Shown: positions 23,703 through 35,045 of the stretch, one piece after another
Position numbering within the stretch: position 1 is the stretch's first letter
How the letters are laid out: every line of letters starts with the position of its first letter
Origin: Helicostylum pulchrum
Lineage: Eukaryota; Mucoromycota; Mucoromycetes; Mucorales; Mucoraceae
Assembly (NCBI GenBank): GCA_025677825.1
Contig: JAIXMO010000029.1
Location: forward strand, 186,001 to 250,000
Length of the DNA stretch: 64,000 nucleotides
Direction: 5' to 3'
Notes under the pieces: generated by a model
The model's input: only the letters and a program-made list of their open reading frames with translations
Database searches by the model: none
What the model was told of the DNA's origin: nothing
Program-made: the position numbers and the translations under genes

Positions 23703-24777
23703 AGTTACTGCTTCTTTATGGCTTGCAAAATGAAGATGGCGGTAGTTAGGTTTACATTGTAACAAGATACTCTGGGCCTCCTTTTGATTAAATTCATATA
23801 GGTCAGAGCCTCCCAAGATTACGTGATGCAAAGGTACTCCACATGAATTACACAACATTTTTTATAAATGATAAAGAAAAAAGTAGCTTTGTTGAGTAAT
23901 TTGGTACTTGTCAAAATAAAGCCAGCAGAACAGACTTTAAAATAATAATCAAAAGGTGTGAATATATAGCGCTCAGAAAAGAAAGGGTGGTGTATTGCTT
24001 TTCACATGCCTTTATAAAAAGAGCCCGTATATTTGTACTGTATTGCAGTAGGGTGGAGTACATTTGAGCAGGAAGCTTGTGAGAGTATAAAGAAAACAAA
24101 AAAGCTAAAAAAGCAAAGTAATAAAATAATATAAGATATAAGCTCGTTTAAAAGATGAACATGTTCATAGAATACTTACTGGTATACATAGTTAATAAAA
24201 AGGAAAAAGAGAAAGAAAACGATTAATCTAAAATAAAAATAAAAATATAGATTAAATAGTTAGCTTTCATTGTTCATGATAAAATAGGGGGCTTATTTTC
24301 TAATGTGATCTATTTAATCATTTTTACGTGGATATCTACAATTTGTTGTTACAACACCAAAAATACGGTTTCAACTTGTTTCAAGCAAGAAGCTAAAAAA
24401 ACGATATGCCATTTTTGCCAACCATCTGCTTAATTTTTATTTTTTAAGTGTCGTTCGTCTTTTTTTTTTTTCAATCCTCTTTTAAACTGCGTATTTTTAT
24501 GTAGAACATCATTACGCTATTGATTGTAAATTTTTAAAGTGAAGAAAAGGGAATGAACAAAATGAACAAAAAATCTCCCCGCCTAAATTTTTAAAAAAAA
24601 AAAAACTTGAAAAAAATTGTATATATCTTACAGATTTACATATCTCGCATAAATTCTTCTTCGTAAATTCATACCGTTCTTTCATTAGCAAGCTACAGCA
24701 TCGCTCTTATCAAATATACACCAATTAAGGCTGCTAAAGAGCTTTATTAAAGAATACTTTTATTATAATATTTATGT
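23703..24777. other. Intergenic
   Basis: About 1.1 kb with no supported gene between the orphan gene and the EXO1-family gene; A/T-rich, with homopolymers near 24465-24475 and 24590-24606. Confidence 0.5.
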
Positions 24778-26731
24778 TTATTTTTTAGAAACGCCCCGTC
24801 TTGCAGCAGAGACATCCGAAAAGACGAAAGATTTTTTGACCTTTTCAAAAGGGTTAGAGGAATTGTCCATAAGAGATTTACGTTTTGGTGCTGGTTTTTG
24901 TTTCTCTTTACAGACGACGGGCTTGGGGGAAGTTTGTGGTGGTGGAAGACCGTGTCTTGCAACAGAGACATCCTCAAAGACAAAAGCTTTTTTGAGCTTT
25001 TCAAATGGACTAGAGGAATTGCCCGTAGGTGATTTACGTTTTTGGTTTACTTGTTGTTTAGAAGGGGTGACCGGGCCTACATTATTTTTATCGATAGCGG
25101 GCTCGGAGGAACTTTGTGGTTGTGGTGGTCTTGGTGGTGATAGTGGTGGTGATGGTGGTGGTGAGCGAGCGCGGAAGAAGGGTTTTCTTTCTGGCGTCTT
25201 ACCCTTCAAAGCAGGAGGTTTATACCCACTTTGTATTAGCAGACAAGTGAGATTAGTTCTGGTATCATTCTTATTTACATTTTGGGATGCAGAGGAGATG
25301 GGACTTTTTACATTATATGCTGGAGAATTATATCTTGGTCCAGCCATACGAGATGATGATGGTTTTGATGGTGATGATTTTGTTGATGGTTTTGATGATG
25401 CTGGTATTAATGTTGGAGAGCGACGTTCCACGACGGGTTCAACCTGTTTCAATAAAAGCTCCATTTCTTGTAAAGCACAATCGTCAAATTCAAACTCATT
25501 GAATTCTGATGGATTCAATTGAACGAAAGGATCAGTACTCTCCTTTAAGACACGATTACTATTAACATGAATAGCAATATTTGATTTAAGTAAGGGAATT
25601 TCACGATTTTGTGGTGATTCGCCAAGTCCAGATAAATGTTCTATTTTAATATCCTCGGGCAAAGGATTTAAGCGAACATACGTACGCGAAGTAGAATTAA
25701 ATACAAATTGGTATAAAAAAGCTGCGTCGGCTTTTACAAATCTTTCGCTGTATTCTTTCGTGGACCGATTTTGAACGAGCTGTAAAATATTGTCGAGAGT
25801 TTTACGCTCTTTAATAATAGACAATGCTTTTCGTAATCCAATACCAGGTAATGATGAGAGGTAGTCACAACCAGAGAGGATACAGAGGTATCGTAACTTT
25901 TCAGAGTTTGTAATACCAGCATATCTGTTAAAGATATCCTTGCAAGAAATTTGTATTCCTTCGCCTGTACGAGCCATTTTAAATATAACATTCGAGCAAC
26001 CAAAAGCCAATAAATTCGAGTTTTCTGTAATGACTGCTTTTACTTTATCACACTTCAACATGTATGTTAGTTGGGGAGCAGCTTCATAAGGCGAAACAAT
26101 GTGTTGAATTTTATGCCGATCCAACTCCTAAAAAAAATCAACGAATTTCAGCTGTGGGAATTTTTTTATATAAATATACAAAAATGACGTACTTTGATTA
26201 CTTTAGCTATCATGGAGGGTGTAATACTGATAGATTGTTGGAAGATCTTGTTGGCTTCAAAAACTTTACCATCCTTTAATAGTTCTTTTCCATAGTTAAC
26301 GTTGGCACGGCGGGAGCTACAATATAAAAAGAAAAATTAACACAAATGATGAAAACTTGTTTTTAAAAAAGGTATTATTTACCTAGCGCGAGCGTCTGTT
26401 CTCGCTTTTTTAAGAGGCAAATTTTGGCCATTAAAAACAACGATTGGTACAACCTTGTAAAATAGCAGCATTTTCACCATGTTCATAAAATACTCGGCAT
26501 AACTACATATATATTTTTTTTAAATAAGACATACAACTAAGAAGTTTTTGAGAATATAAAGACAACATACCTATTTGTTTCTATTCCTCTAGCAAGCTCA
26601 GAGGAACAACCGAAAGCACCTTTAAGAAGCCAGCAGTAGCCGTCTACTGCGACAGGTTGACCTGCATACTTACTTATTTTAACTGGCTTTTGAACTGATT
26701 TTAAAAAAGTTATTAAACCTTGAATTCCCAT
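24778..26731 (-). CDS. EXO1: EXO1-family protein with degenerate nuclease active site
   Basis: Four exons (26571-26731, 26383-26502, 26193-26316, 24778-26127) give 584 residues starting MGIQGLITFLKSVQKPVKIS. The XPG-N and XPG-I domains and the H2TH segment (SGCDYLSSLPGIGLRKAL) align with human EXO1 almost without gaps to residue 200. Of the metal-coordinating acids, D30, E150 and D225 (223 here) are kept, but D78 is N, E89 is T, D152 is A, D171 is N and D173 is N (VVFNGQ, PYEAAPQ, VITENSNLLAFG). K85 and R92 are kept, H36 is L. The C-terminal 250 residues are low-complexity Pro/Ser/Lys and end in a duplicated 31-residue unit. EXO1 normally resects DNA 5' to 3' in mismatch and break repair; this protein is predicted not to cut. 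The open frame and clean splice sites argue against a simple pseudogene. Confidence 0.85.
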
Positions 26732-27500
26732 TGTTGTTTTTTTCTTTGATAAGTAAAATATAAAAAGTATAAGCTTGACGTGATAGTATAACGTAAAATA
26801 AAAGTTGGCACTACGTGTAAGATAAGTAAAATAAAATAAAAGGAAAGAGTAAATTTACTTTTGGGAATAAATTGAGTAAATTTTGAAAGTCACGGATCAA
26901 AAGTGGGCTTTTCTTTTTTCGGTTTATTTATGCAAAAATTAAATGCCAATTTTACAGTGGTACGACAAGAAAAAAAAACGACAGTTCTTTATAGTTGTAG
27001 GTTTCTATAGGTGTCTAGGAGTATTATAATGCTCTTTTGACGTATTAGAAAATCAAAGCTGTAGTGGACAAATATTGTCGCCATGTAATAGTTATTTTAC
27101 TGCAAATTATTTATTATCGCGTAAGCATGATTATTTAATTCATTTTTAAGAAAAAATTAAGTGCTTACCTTGTGGGATACTTTGATTTCATGTTTAAAGT
27201 AATGCTACGTGTACACCTTTTTTTTTTGTCTGTGTTTTTTTTTTAAAAAAAATGCTATTGTTGCTTATCATAAAAAAAATATGTCCTTCTTTTTATTTCT
27301 TGCTTGGAACACGTTTGAAGGATATTTTTTGGCGTGTTGTAAACATGTATATATAAATCATTATATAGATCGCATGAGCCAATAGACCCCGTATTTCATC
27401 ATATTGAAATTAATCTAGTTACGTCCTTTCATATCAGCATAAAACTAATATATCTTGATCAGATAAACAATTATATAGTGCATTTAATGATACACTTATT
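26732..27500. other. Intergenic upstream of EXO1-family gene
   Basis: AT-rich; the first few hundred bases probably hold its promoter. No gene or repeat recognised. Confidence 0.5.
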
Positions 27501-27845
27501 TGAAGCACTGGTTCTGCTACTGTTGTTGTTGTTGTTGTTGTTGCAGCTGCTTTTGTTGTTGTTGTTTTTTTGTTGTTGCTGTTGGTGATGATGTTGAAGG
27601 TGAATTCATTGAATATATGCTTCTTTTTTTTAACTGTCATATTGAATAAGTAAACAAGTTGCAAAACTCATGCTATACTTACTTTATCATTTTTAGCTTT
27701 TTCAAAAGCTTCTCTTAAGCTGCTAAAGTATACTCTGACAGATTCACCCTAGCTATACACTAATACCAAGAGTAGAGCATCGAACATGTTATCTGGGTTA
27801 CTACCTTCTTCTTCACAAGTAGAGATGAAAAAGTAGAGGGTCCCT
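27500..27845 (-). pseudogene. Degraded coding fragment with Gln-repeat end
   Basis: Minus-strand reading from about 27840 gives FISTCEEEGSNPDNMFDALL, an in-frame TAG near 27750, then GESVRVYFSSLREAFEKAKN. A GTAAGT donor near 27682 and CAG acceptor near 27636 lead to a short exon with a poly-Gln run encoded by the TTG/CTG microsatellite at 27520-27590. The composition looks protein-like but the stop breaks it. I do not recognise the family. Confidence 0.3.
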
Positions 27846-27884
27846 CTAATTATATCGATATGTTTTCAATCCCTAATTTTTTTT

Positions 27885-27950
27885 TAGAAGCAAGTGTTTC
27901 AATTAAACACATTTTTAAAATAATAAAGAAAGAAATACATTATCTAGCCA
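27885..27950. repeat. Short dispersed repeat, copy 2
   Basis: Partner of 17088-17165, sharing TTTCAATTAAACRCATT and the following AAGAAAGAAATRYATT segment. Confidence 0.4.
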
Positions 27951-28327
27951 TCGTTTTTTAGTTATAGGCAGTTTAAGTACTTTATGACACTTTAGGTGTA
28001 ACATCAGTGTAAGAGTTGTATTACTCGAACACTCTTATTTATATTTATCTTTTATATTATTATTAAAACTCAGTTTACAATACATCTTTCTCTCATACTC
28101 TTACAATCAGTTCGTATGGAACGCCAACCTTTGTACTACTTTATGTGGTGCTGATGCAATCGCTTTACCCAGCCTTGTTTTATTTGTTACTCAAAGAACG
28201 CTAATTTCGCCGTTCAAAAGACTCGAAACTGTTATATTTTTTTTACCTAGATACATTAAATGAGTAAATCAACCTGTGTTTCTCGCATTAAAAAAATAAA
28301 ACAAAAGACAAGGCCCATGAAGCAGCA

Positions 28328-28543
28328 ATGGGGAATACAAAAAATAAAAATAAAAAAGGCAAACACGCGCCAGCTGGCTTAGAGAAAAAGAAAGCACCAT
28401 TTATTTTACGTTTACAGCACCGAGCAAACGAGATAAGTGCACGCTACCTCGATGACAAGTCTGGAATATTTAAACTTCTGCTAATAGAATTACAAGCACA
28501 AGCTAGACGCTTAAAAAAATCGAAAGTAATAGCTGAAAGGTAA
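28328..28543 (+). other. Possible basic ORF, unrecognised
   Basis: ATG-initiated 71-codon frame, Lys/Arg-rich at both ends, with a helical middle containing LRLQHRANEISARYLDDKSG and FKLLLIELQAQARRL. It could be an exon of a small gene; a GTAATA donor-like site follows immediately, at AAAGGTAATA. A second open frame at 28713-29087 lacks an ATG. No homologue recognised. Confidence 0.3.
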
Positions 28544-28712
28544 TATTGCATTTTTATAGTTTTACATAAGAAATTCACTAAAATCAAGAGCTGATCAATT
28601 TTCTTCTTCGTTTGTTTCCCGGTCCTCCTCCTGCTCCTATGACTTTGACTAGAGCTGCTTTACAGAGTGAGTTGTTCTGTTTTATGGACGCTCATCCAAT
28701 GAAGTTGATAGA

Positions 28713-29087
28713 TTGTCTTTCTTATCTTTTTGTGTTAAAAGACAATTTTTAATAAAAAAATATTATCTAGCTATAATACACGATATTTTGTTAGCTATAG
28801 TACACAAGGTATATAATCAAACGTTCTCAAAAGACAAATTGCTCGAACTCAGTCTTCTCCCTGTAGTGAAGCTTGAGATTATTGGTTGCTCTTTCAAAGA
28901 ATTTGTGCACAACTTCTTAGCAAACTATCAAAAGACAAAGCTAGCTGTCACTGCTGTACACACTGATGAAGAGATTAAGTTGTATGGAGAGTTTATGAAA
29001 AACCCTGAAAAGCGACATTCTATAGGGCTTACACACGAAAAAAGTGCACCAAACTTCGCATGTTTTGCTAGATTATGGTCAAGCTAA
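28713..29087 (+). other. Possible coding fragment, unrecognised
   Basis: An open frame without an in-frame ATG contains LLSLLPVV-like hydrophobic helices and KLAVTAVHTDEEIKLYGEFM, then ends near a TAA at 29085. Its downstream flank (29220-29370) resembles the flank downstream of the ORF at 47606-47947. It may be a truncated exon of a multicopy gene. Confidence 0.3.
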
Positions 29088-29219
29088 TGCAAGGAAGGAA
29101 GTAATATTTATTACAAGACATCTAGGCATGCTAGTAGGGTCTCCATTTTTTTTTTAACTTTGGAAATATACTTAAAAAGCATAATTAAATCTGCGTTTCC
29201 TTTGTTGGTTATTATTTTT

Positions 29220-29370
29220 TGACCTCTTGGAGTGTATATCTGCAGTGTATCTTTAGAGAGATGACTATAAAATGTAATTTAATGCAGATGGTAGCAGCCA
29301 AGCAATGAAAGATAAAATAAAGGGATATAAATAAAACCAAATAAGTGAACACTAAGATATTTTAGATCTA
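29220..29370. repeat. Dispersed flank repeat, copy 1
   Basis: The segment from GTGTATATCTGCAGTGTATC through ATAAAACCAAATAAGTGAAC aligns with 47950-48085 (GTATCGGCAGTGTATCTTTA ... TATAAACCAGATAAAGTGAA). Both copies follow short plus-strand ORFs, so it may be a shared 3' flank. Confidence 0.5.
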
Positions 29371-29606
29371 AGTAAGTTAAGTTTTGTTTACTAATTTACT
29401 TGCATATTGCCATGATCAGGTGAAAAGGGTTTCTTTGCATCCATTTTCTTTTTTTAAGAAAAAAGTATTAGTTGGTACATTATATATAAAGAAAGTTGGG
29501 TTAATTGATTAAAATATTGGGTAATAAAAAAAAGGGAAGAGAAAAGAGATAGTTTTTGTGTGTGTGTGTGTGTATGCAGCACCAACCAAACATAGAAATG
29601 ATGATG

Positions 29607-30004
29607 CTAAAATGAAATCACTCTGGTGTTTGGTCCAAAAACAAACTCATCCTCTCCGGGTCGAACTGGAGGGAAAGAATCAAGTAGGGTAGCTTGAAGC
29701 TGTCATTTTCAGTGTATTCGGAACATACGGTAGGGATTCATTTCAGACAAGGTCACTTTACCGTAGGCCCGGTAGGAGAATTGAGATACTTCTTGTAACA
29801 CCATATACAGGTACGCCTCTCCAGAAAGTAAATGAGAACTTAATGCTGGATTTGAAGAAGAAATTCAATACTCTAATAAGAGGGCTATCAATTGAATTTT
29901 GTTATGTCGTCTCTAGATTTTCTACCGTTATAACATGTTAGCGATATTAAACTTTTTTTGGCCCACTCGAAGTAGTACGTCAAGAATTGGCGGTAAGAAG
30001 TCAT
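29607..30004 (-). CDS. Possible 77-residue three-exon gene
   Basis: Exons 29953-30004, 29757-29845 and 29607-29699 join in phase to a complete 77-residue frame, ATG to TAG. It begins MTSYRQFLTYYFEWAKK, continues with SGEAYLYMVLQEVSQFSYRA and ends in PGEDEFVFGPNTRVISF. The donors (GTTTAA, GTGACC) are weaker than is usual in this window, so exon borders are uncertain, but the total length is a multiple of three and the composition is convincingly protein-like. No signal peptide or clear membrane helix. I do not recognise the family. It shares a divergent 270-bp spacer with TFIP11. Confidence 0.5.
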
Positions 30005-30274
30005 ATCTTGTTCTTTTAAAAAAAAAAAATCTCACTATCAAATCAGTCGTATTAAAATTGATGTGCAATAAAATACACGTTATACCGATACATATAAGCA
30101 CCTTCACTTCAAAATTATGATTTACTTCTGTTGCATTGAAACGACCAAACCGCAGTTTTTGGCGGCAGTCACAAAAGCCTGCATTTCTGTATATTTTTTA
30201 TTTATTTTTTACTATAAATAAAAAACTTGTTCTTTTTAACTCTTGCAACTAAAAAAAACCAGCAACGACAATAA

Positions 30275-32489
30275 ATGGGGAGACGTAAAGATTATATGGA
30301 CGATGGAGACGATTCCTCTGATGAAGAATCGGGTAGAATAAATTTTGATATCACTGATGCAGATCTTGAAGCAGAACTTGCCGGCTTTAACGGTACGACA
30401 CAACGAAAGCGTCGACACAACAACAATGACAGTAGCGAAGATGACGAGGATATACCCGTTGGATTAGGAGCACGCGGAGGCCTTGGCCTAGGCCCTGCAT
30501 TTAAACCAGCTCAATCGCAAACACCAGAAGACTCGCCACGAAGAAAGGACCCAGTGAAAGAAAAAGTGGTACGAGCAAAAAGCTCTGCTTCACCTTCACC
30601 TGGACCAGGTTTTGCGCAATTCAATAAACATTCAAAAGGATTCGGTCAAAAGATGTTGGAAAAGATGGGTTGGACAGGTAAAGGTTTAGGTGCTGATGGA
30701 GAAGGTATTGTGAACCCCGTTGAGACCAAACTTCGTCCGGCTCGTATGGGTCTTAGTTTTAGAGGCTTTGATGAACGAACCGATCAAGCTAAATATGAAG
30801 CAAAGACACGTAACGGTGATGATGAATCCGAGGATGAAGATGAAGCACCGAAAGGTAAAAGAAGAAATGCTTGGAAGGCAAAAGAAAAGAACGAGCGTGG
30901 TGAGACTGGTAGTACGCATAGAAAGTCGAGGAAACCAAAGACAGTGTATAAAACTGCTGCTGAAATTATTGCCGAGACAGAAGAAGGAACAACCACATAC
31001 ACTGCTACTTCATCTGCACAACAAAAGGTGATTGATATGACCGGACCCAGTATTCGTGAAATATCCATTGCAGATATCAAGCGTACCGATTCACCTACGC
31101 TGATGGAAGTAACAACAAGGTTACCCGAATTAAGGCATAATTTGCGCTTAATTGTAGACTTGGCTCGTAACGATCTAGAGAACCTTTCTCGCGAAAAGAA
31201 ATCCAACAGTTTTAAAATGCAATCGCTGCAAGAAGAATTAAAGACGATTCAATCTGTTTTAGATAAAGAGCAAGACCATCTGAGAAAGTTGGAGGAAGTG
31301 AAAGTGATTGCTAAAAACCTTGAAAAGGTTAGTAAAGATGCATTAGCGACTGGAGCATTTGAAAATGGAAATGTTACAGCTTTATTTGGAGAGCAGTTTG
31401 ATATCTTGGAGCGAGATTTTGTAAATGAATTAAAGGAGATGAATATAGATGCGCTCGTGATTGCGGTTTGGGCACCTGTCTGGAAGTATAGATCCATGAC
31501 TTGGAACGTATTAGAGGATCCTACTTGGGGTTTAATAGATGTCAAGAAATGGAAAAAGCTGTTGACAAGTAATGATGATGATGATGCGGAAAGAGGCTGG
31601 GTAAGAACAAAAAAAAGGAAGGACTTGGTATGTACTCCGTTTGAGACTATGATGAATACAATTTGGCTTTCTAAAGTTCGTAGTGCAATAAAGTAAGTAA
31701 TAAAAAAAAATATATATATTTAAAATACTATCTCTCTCTACGGTAACTAATATATAACTCTATAGTAATCAATGGGATATCCACGACCCTGATCCAATTA
31801 TTCAACTAATGGAGGAATGGGAACCAGTATTACCTGGATTTATATATGAAAACATCATTAATCAATTGGTATTACCAAAGATTAATCGAGCAGTATCGGA
31901 TTGGAACCCTCGTACTGATCCGATTTTAATTCATACATGGGTTCATCCCTGGTTCCCTACACTGAGAGGATGGAGACTAGCAGAATTATTTACTAATATT
32001 CGACACAAGTTATCTGTTGTTTTACGTCAATGGCATCCATCAGATGAATCAGCACTTCATATTATATCACCTTGGAAGGACGTGTGGACAGCAGAACAAT
32101 TAGAGACGTTTACAAACAAATCTATATTACCAAAGTTAACATTACTTTTACGAAACGAGTTTGAAATTAATCCTAGGGATCAAAATATGGAGCCGTTTAT
32201 TTGGTGTTTAGCTTGGAAGAACTTGATATCGGATACTATCTTTGGACAGTTACTACAAAATGAATTCTTTAACAAGTGGCATCAAGTATTACAGCAGTGG
32301 CTTTCGTTAGATATCTATCAAATTAATTATGATCAAATCAGTGATTGGTATAGATGGTGGAGACAAGTCTTTGATTCTTATGGACTTGACTCAAACAAAA
32401 TCGTTATGAAAGAGTTTAGAAAGGGTTTAGAAGCCATGAATGAAGCCTTGGGTGGTGAAGACTTGTATTCTTTGGGACTGTCAAAATAA
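30275..32489 (+). CDS. TFIP11: TFIP11/Ntr1-type G-patch splicing factor
   Basis: Two exons (30275-31692, 31766-32489) encode 713 residues. The acidic N-terminus is followed by a G-patch (GFGQKMLEKMGWTGKGLGAD, about residues 120-140). A basic linker, a coiled segment and a Trp-rich C-terminal half with W-x-P-R-T-D-P and repeated HxWVHPW/PW motifs (GC-factor-like domain) come next. In yeast Ntr1/Spp382 and animal TFIP11 this protein activates the DEAH helicase Prp43/DHX15 in spliceosome disassembly through the G-patch; that is family knowledge. Length agrees with the family. CDC45 starts 140 bp downstream in the same direction. Confidence 0.93.
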
Positions 32490-32628
32490 ACAAAAAAACG
32501 CGACTTTTTTAAACTCTCAGTCGCCCCCCGCCTTCAAAATTTTTTCTTTTTTATTACTTACAATACAAATTTTTTTTTTTTTCGTTGATACGTGACAAAG
32601 CGTGCCTTTATTTTTTTAAGAAAAAAAC

Positions 32629-34974
32629 ATGGTCCGCATTACAAACAGTGTATATCATGAGGCATATGAGTACATTAAAGCTGACTCAATAGACGGTAAC
32701 TGTATCGTATTTGTAGCTTCTGATGTTGATTCCATTTGTGCTATTCGTATATTTCAGGTTTGCTTTTCTGCAAAAAAAAATAATTAAATAAAACAAGTTA
32801 TTGAATGGCAACTTTTTTTCTCTCTCTCTCTTCTTCTCTTTCCCCACACACACATTTTTTTTAGGCTTTATTAAAGAGTGATATTATTCCCCATAAAATC
32901 GTTCCTGTATCAGGATATAAAGACCTTGTTACAGCGAATGAAAAGTTAGTGAGAAGAGACAATGATGTAAACAAAATAACAAAAACCTTTTTTTTTATAT
33001 GTACAAAACTAACCACACATACGTACAAAAAAGCTACGCTCTATAGTCATGATTAACTGTGGTGGACTCGGCAACATTACACAATGTTTCAATCTTACAC
33101 CATTGACAAAAGTTTACATTATCGATAGTCATCGACCTTTGAATTTGGATAATATGCACCCTTCCAATACCCAAGTGTGTGTATTTGACGATGATAGCGA
33201 AACCGAAAAAATTGCTGAAGTTATGGAAGCTTTTGATGCGATTATTGTAAATATAAAATTGGATGCTACGATTTAATTTTTTTTTTACTGATCCTCCTTT
33301 TTTTTCAATACAGTATCAAGAAGAGAATGATGATTCAGAAGCAGAATCGTCTGACAATGATTCGGATGATTCACAAGGAAGAACAAGAGATAGTAGAGCT
33401 CGTCAAAAGAGAAGAATGAACGATGATACGGTAAATTACTGCCCTGAAAAAAAAAAATACTATTGGATGAAACCAACACTTATACATACATATTAGGACA
33501 TGTCAAGGGGAGCAAAAAGAAATTTAAAAAGAATGCAAAATCGATTACTAGCAGATTATTATGCAGGTGGAGCGTATTACGCCAATTCAGTTTCTGGAGC
33601 AATTTACGAGTTGATGAGTCAACTTGGAAAGACCAACAATGAAATCTTATGGCTTGCCATTGTGGGTGTCACCTCAAAGTACATCTTTGAACAAATGGAT
33701 ACATACAAGTATGCAGAGAAATTAGAAACGTTTAAAGATGACAGAGCAAGATTAAATATAAGTAGGAACGAAGATGGGACCTTACAGAATTCAAGTATCG
33801 TCATTAAATCAGAAGACGAGTACAGATTTATGATGTTTAGGCATTGGAGTTTATACGATAGTATGTATCATTCTGGATATGTGTCAAGTAAATTAGGTGT
33901 TTGGAAAGATGCAGGAAAAAAGAGACTAAATAACATGTTTGCAAAGATGGGGTAAAGTATATAATGTAAATGCCGCGTATCTATAAATATCTTAACACAC
34001 AAAATAGATTTTCACTTCAGCAATGTCAACAAGTATATACCCACATGGATATGGATTTAAAAGCAGCACTTCGACAAAAGATCGAGGTAGTTGCGCCTCT
34101 TTATGGATTAACCGATATTTGTTTTCCTAGTTTTACTAGAAGCTATGGTTGGGAATGTTGTTTATCAGCTAGTGATGTTGTATATGCGCTTTCAACCATT
34201 TTAGAAACCAGTCCTGCAGCAGCGGTTCGATTAGGTGCCAGTGTCAATTGGAACGAAAGTGATGATTGGCAATCGTCTTTAGAGAGTACAGATGATACCA
34301 CAGTCAATGGATTAGGAAGTGACCGACGTAGTTGGTGGATGAGAAATTTCTATACAGCTTATGACGCATTAAATGGTTCCTCTCCCGATAGCATCTTGCG
34401 TGGTCTTAAATTATGTATGAGAACTCAAAAAGCAATTGTGCGTCAGGGTACCGCCATCATCGATAAAAGAATGGCAAAGTTACTTAATAATTTTCGATTT
34501 GTCAATATTCGTAATGGCCCCGATCTTTCCATTTTCCAGCATCCACTTACATTAACAAAACTAGCATTATTCCTTACCGATGCTTACAGAGTAAGTGTAT
34601 ATACCATATGAAAAAATAAATATATATATTAACGTAATGTTTTTTTTATAGGAGCACGGAAAGAAAAATTTACCATTCGTTATATCATCTTTAGATGAAG
34701 AACATCATACCTGCTTAATATTGGCATCCTATGGTGCACCTACCTTTGGTGAAGTTCGTAAAAAGTAAGTTTTTTTTTTTCTTTAAAGACGTATAGAACA
34801 ACTTAACTAACAATTATTTTTTTTACTGCCAGTACATTTGGATTAGCATTTGAAGAAGCAGCGGAAAAGACAGGTGCTAGAGTCTCGTTTGATAGTTTCG
34901 AGGCATCCATTGTACAGGTGCATGACGGTGATATAGAGCATTTCGTCGAGACATTGTATTATAAAGCACGGTAA
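32629..34974 (+). CDS. CDC45: DNA replication initiation factor Cdc45
   Basis: Eight exons (32629-32757, 32865-32966, 33034-33246, 33314-33430, 33497-33951, 34008-34590, 34652-34764, 34833-34974) give 617 residues. The N-terminus has the Cdc45 signature VFVASDVDSICAIRIFQALL, the degenerate DHH-phosphoesterase core, then VMINCGGLGN and VYIIDSHRPLNLDN. Exon 4 encodes the acidic loop (DDSEAESSDNDSDDS) and exon 5 the basic RAKRNLKRMQ-like region. Cdc45 joins MCM2-7 and GINS in the replicative helicase. The third exon must begin after the AG at 33032-33033, because a later AG at 33047 would break the frame. Its stop is only about 70 bp from the stop of the convergent fucosyltransferase gene. Confidence 0.93.
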
Positions 34975-35045
34975 TAAATTTATATCCTATTGTAAATAAA
35001 GAAGTTTTTTTTTTTTCAAAAGAAGTATATTTTTTTTTTTATTAG

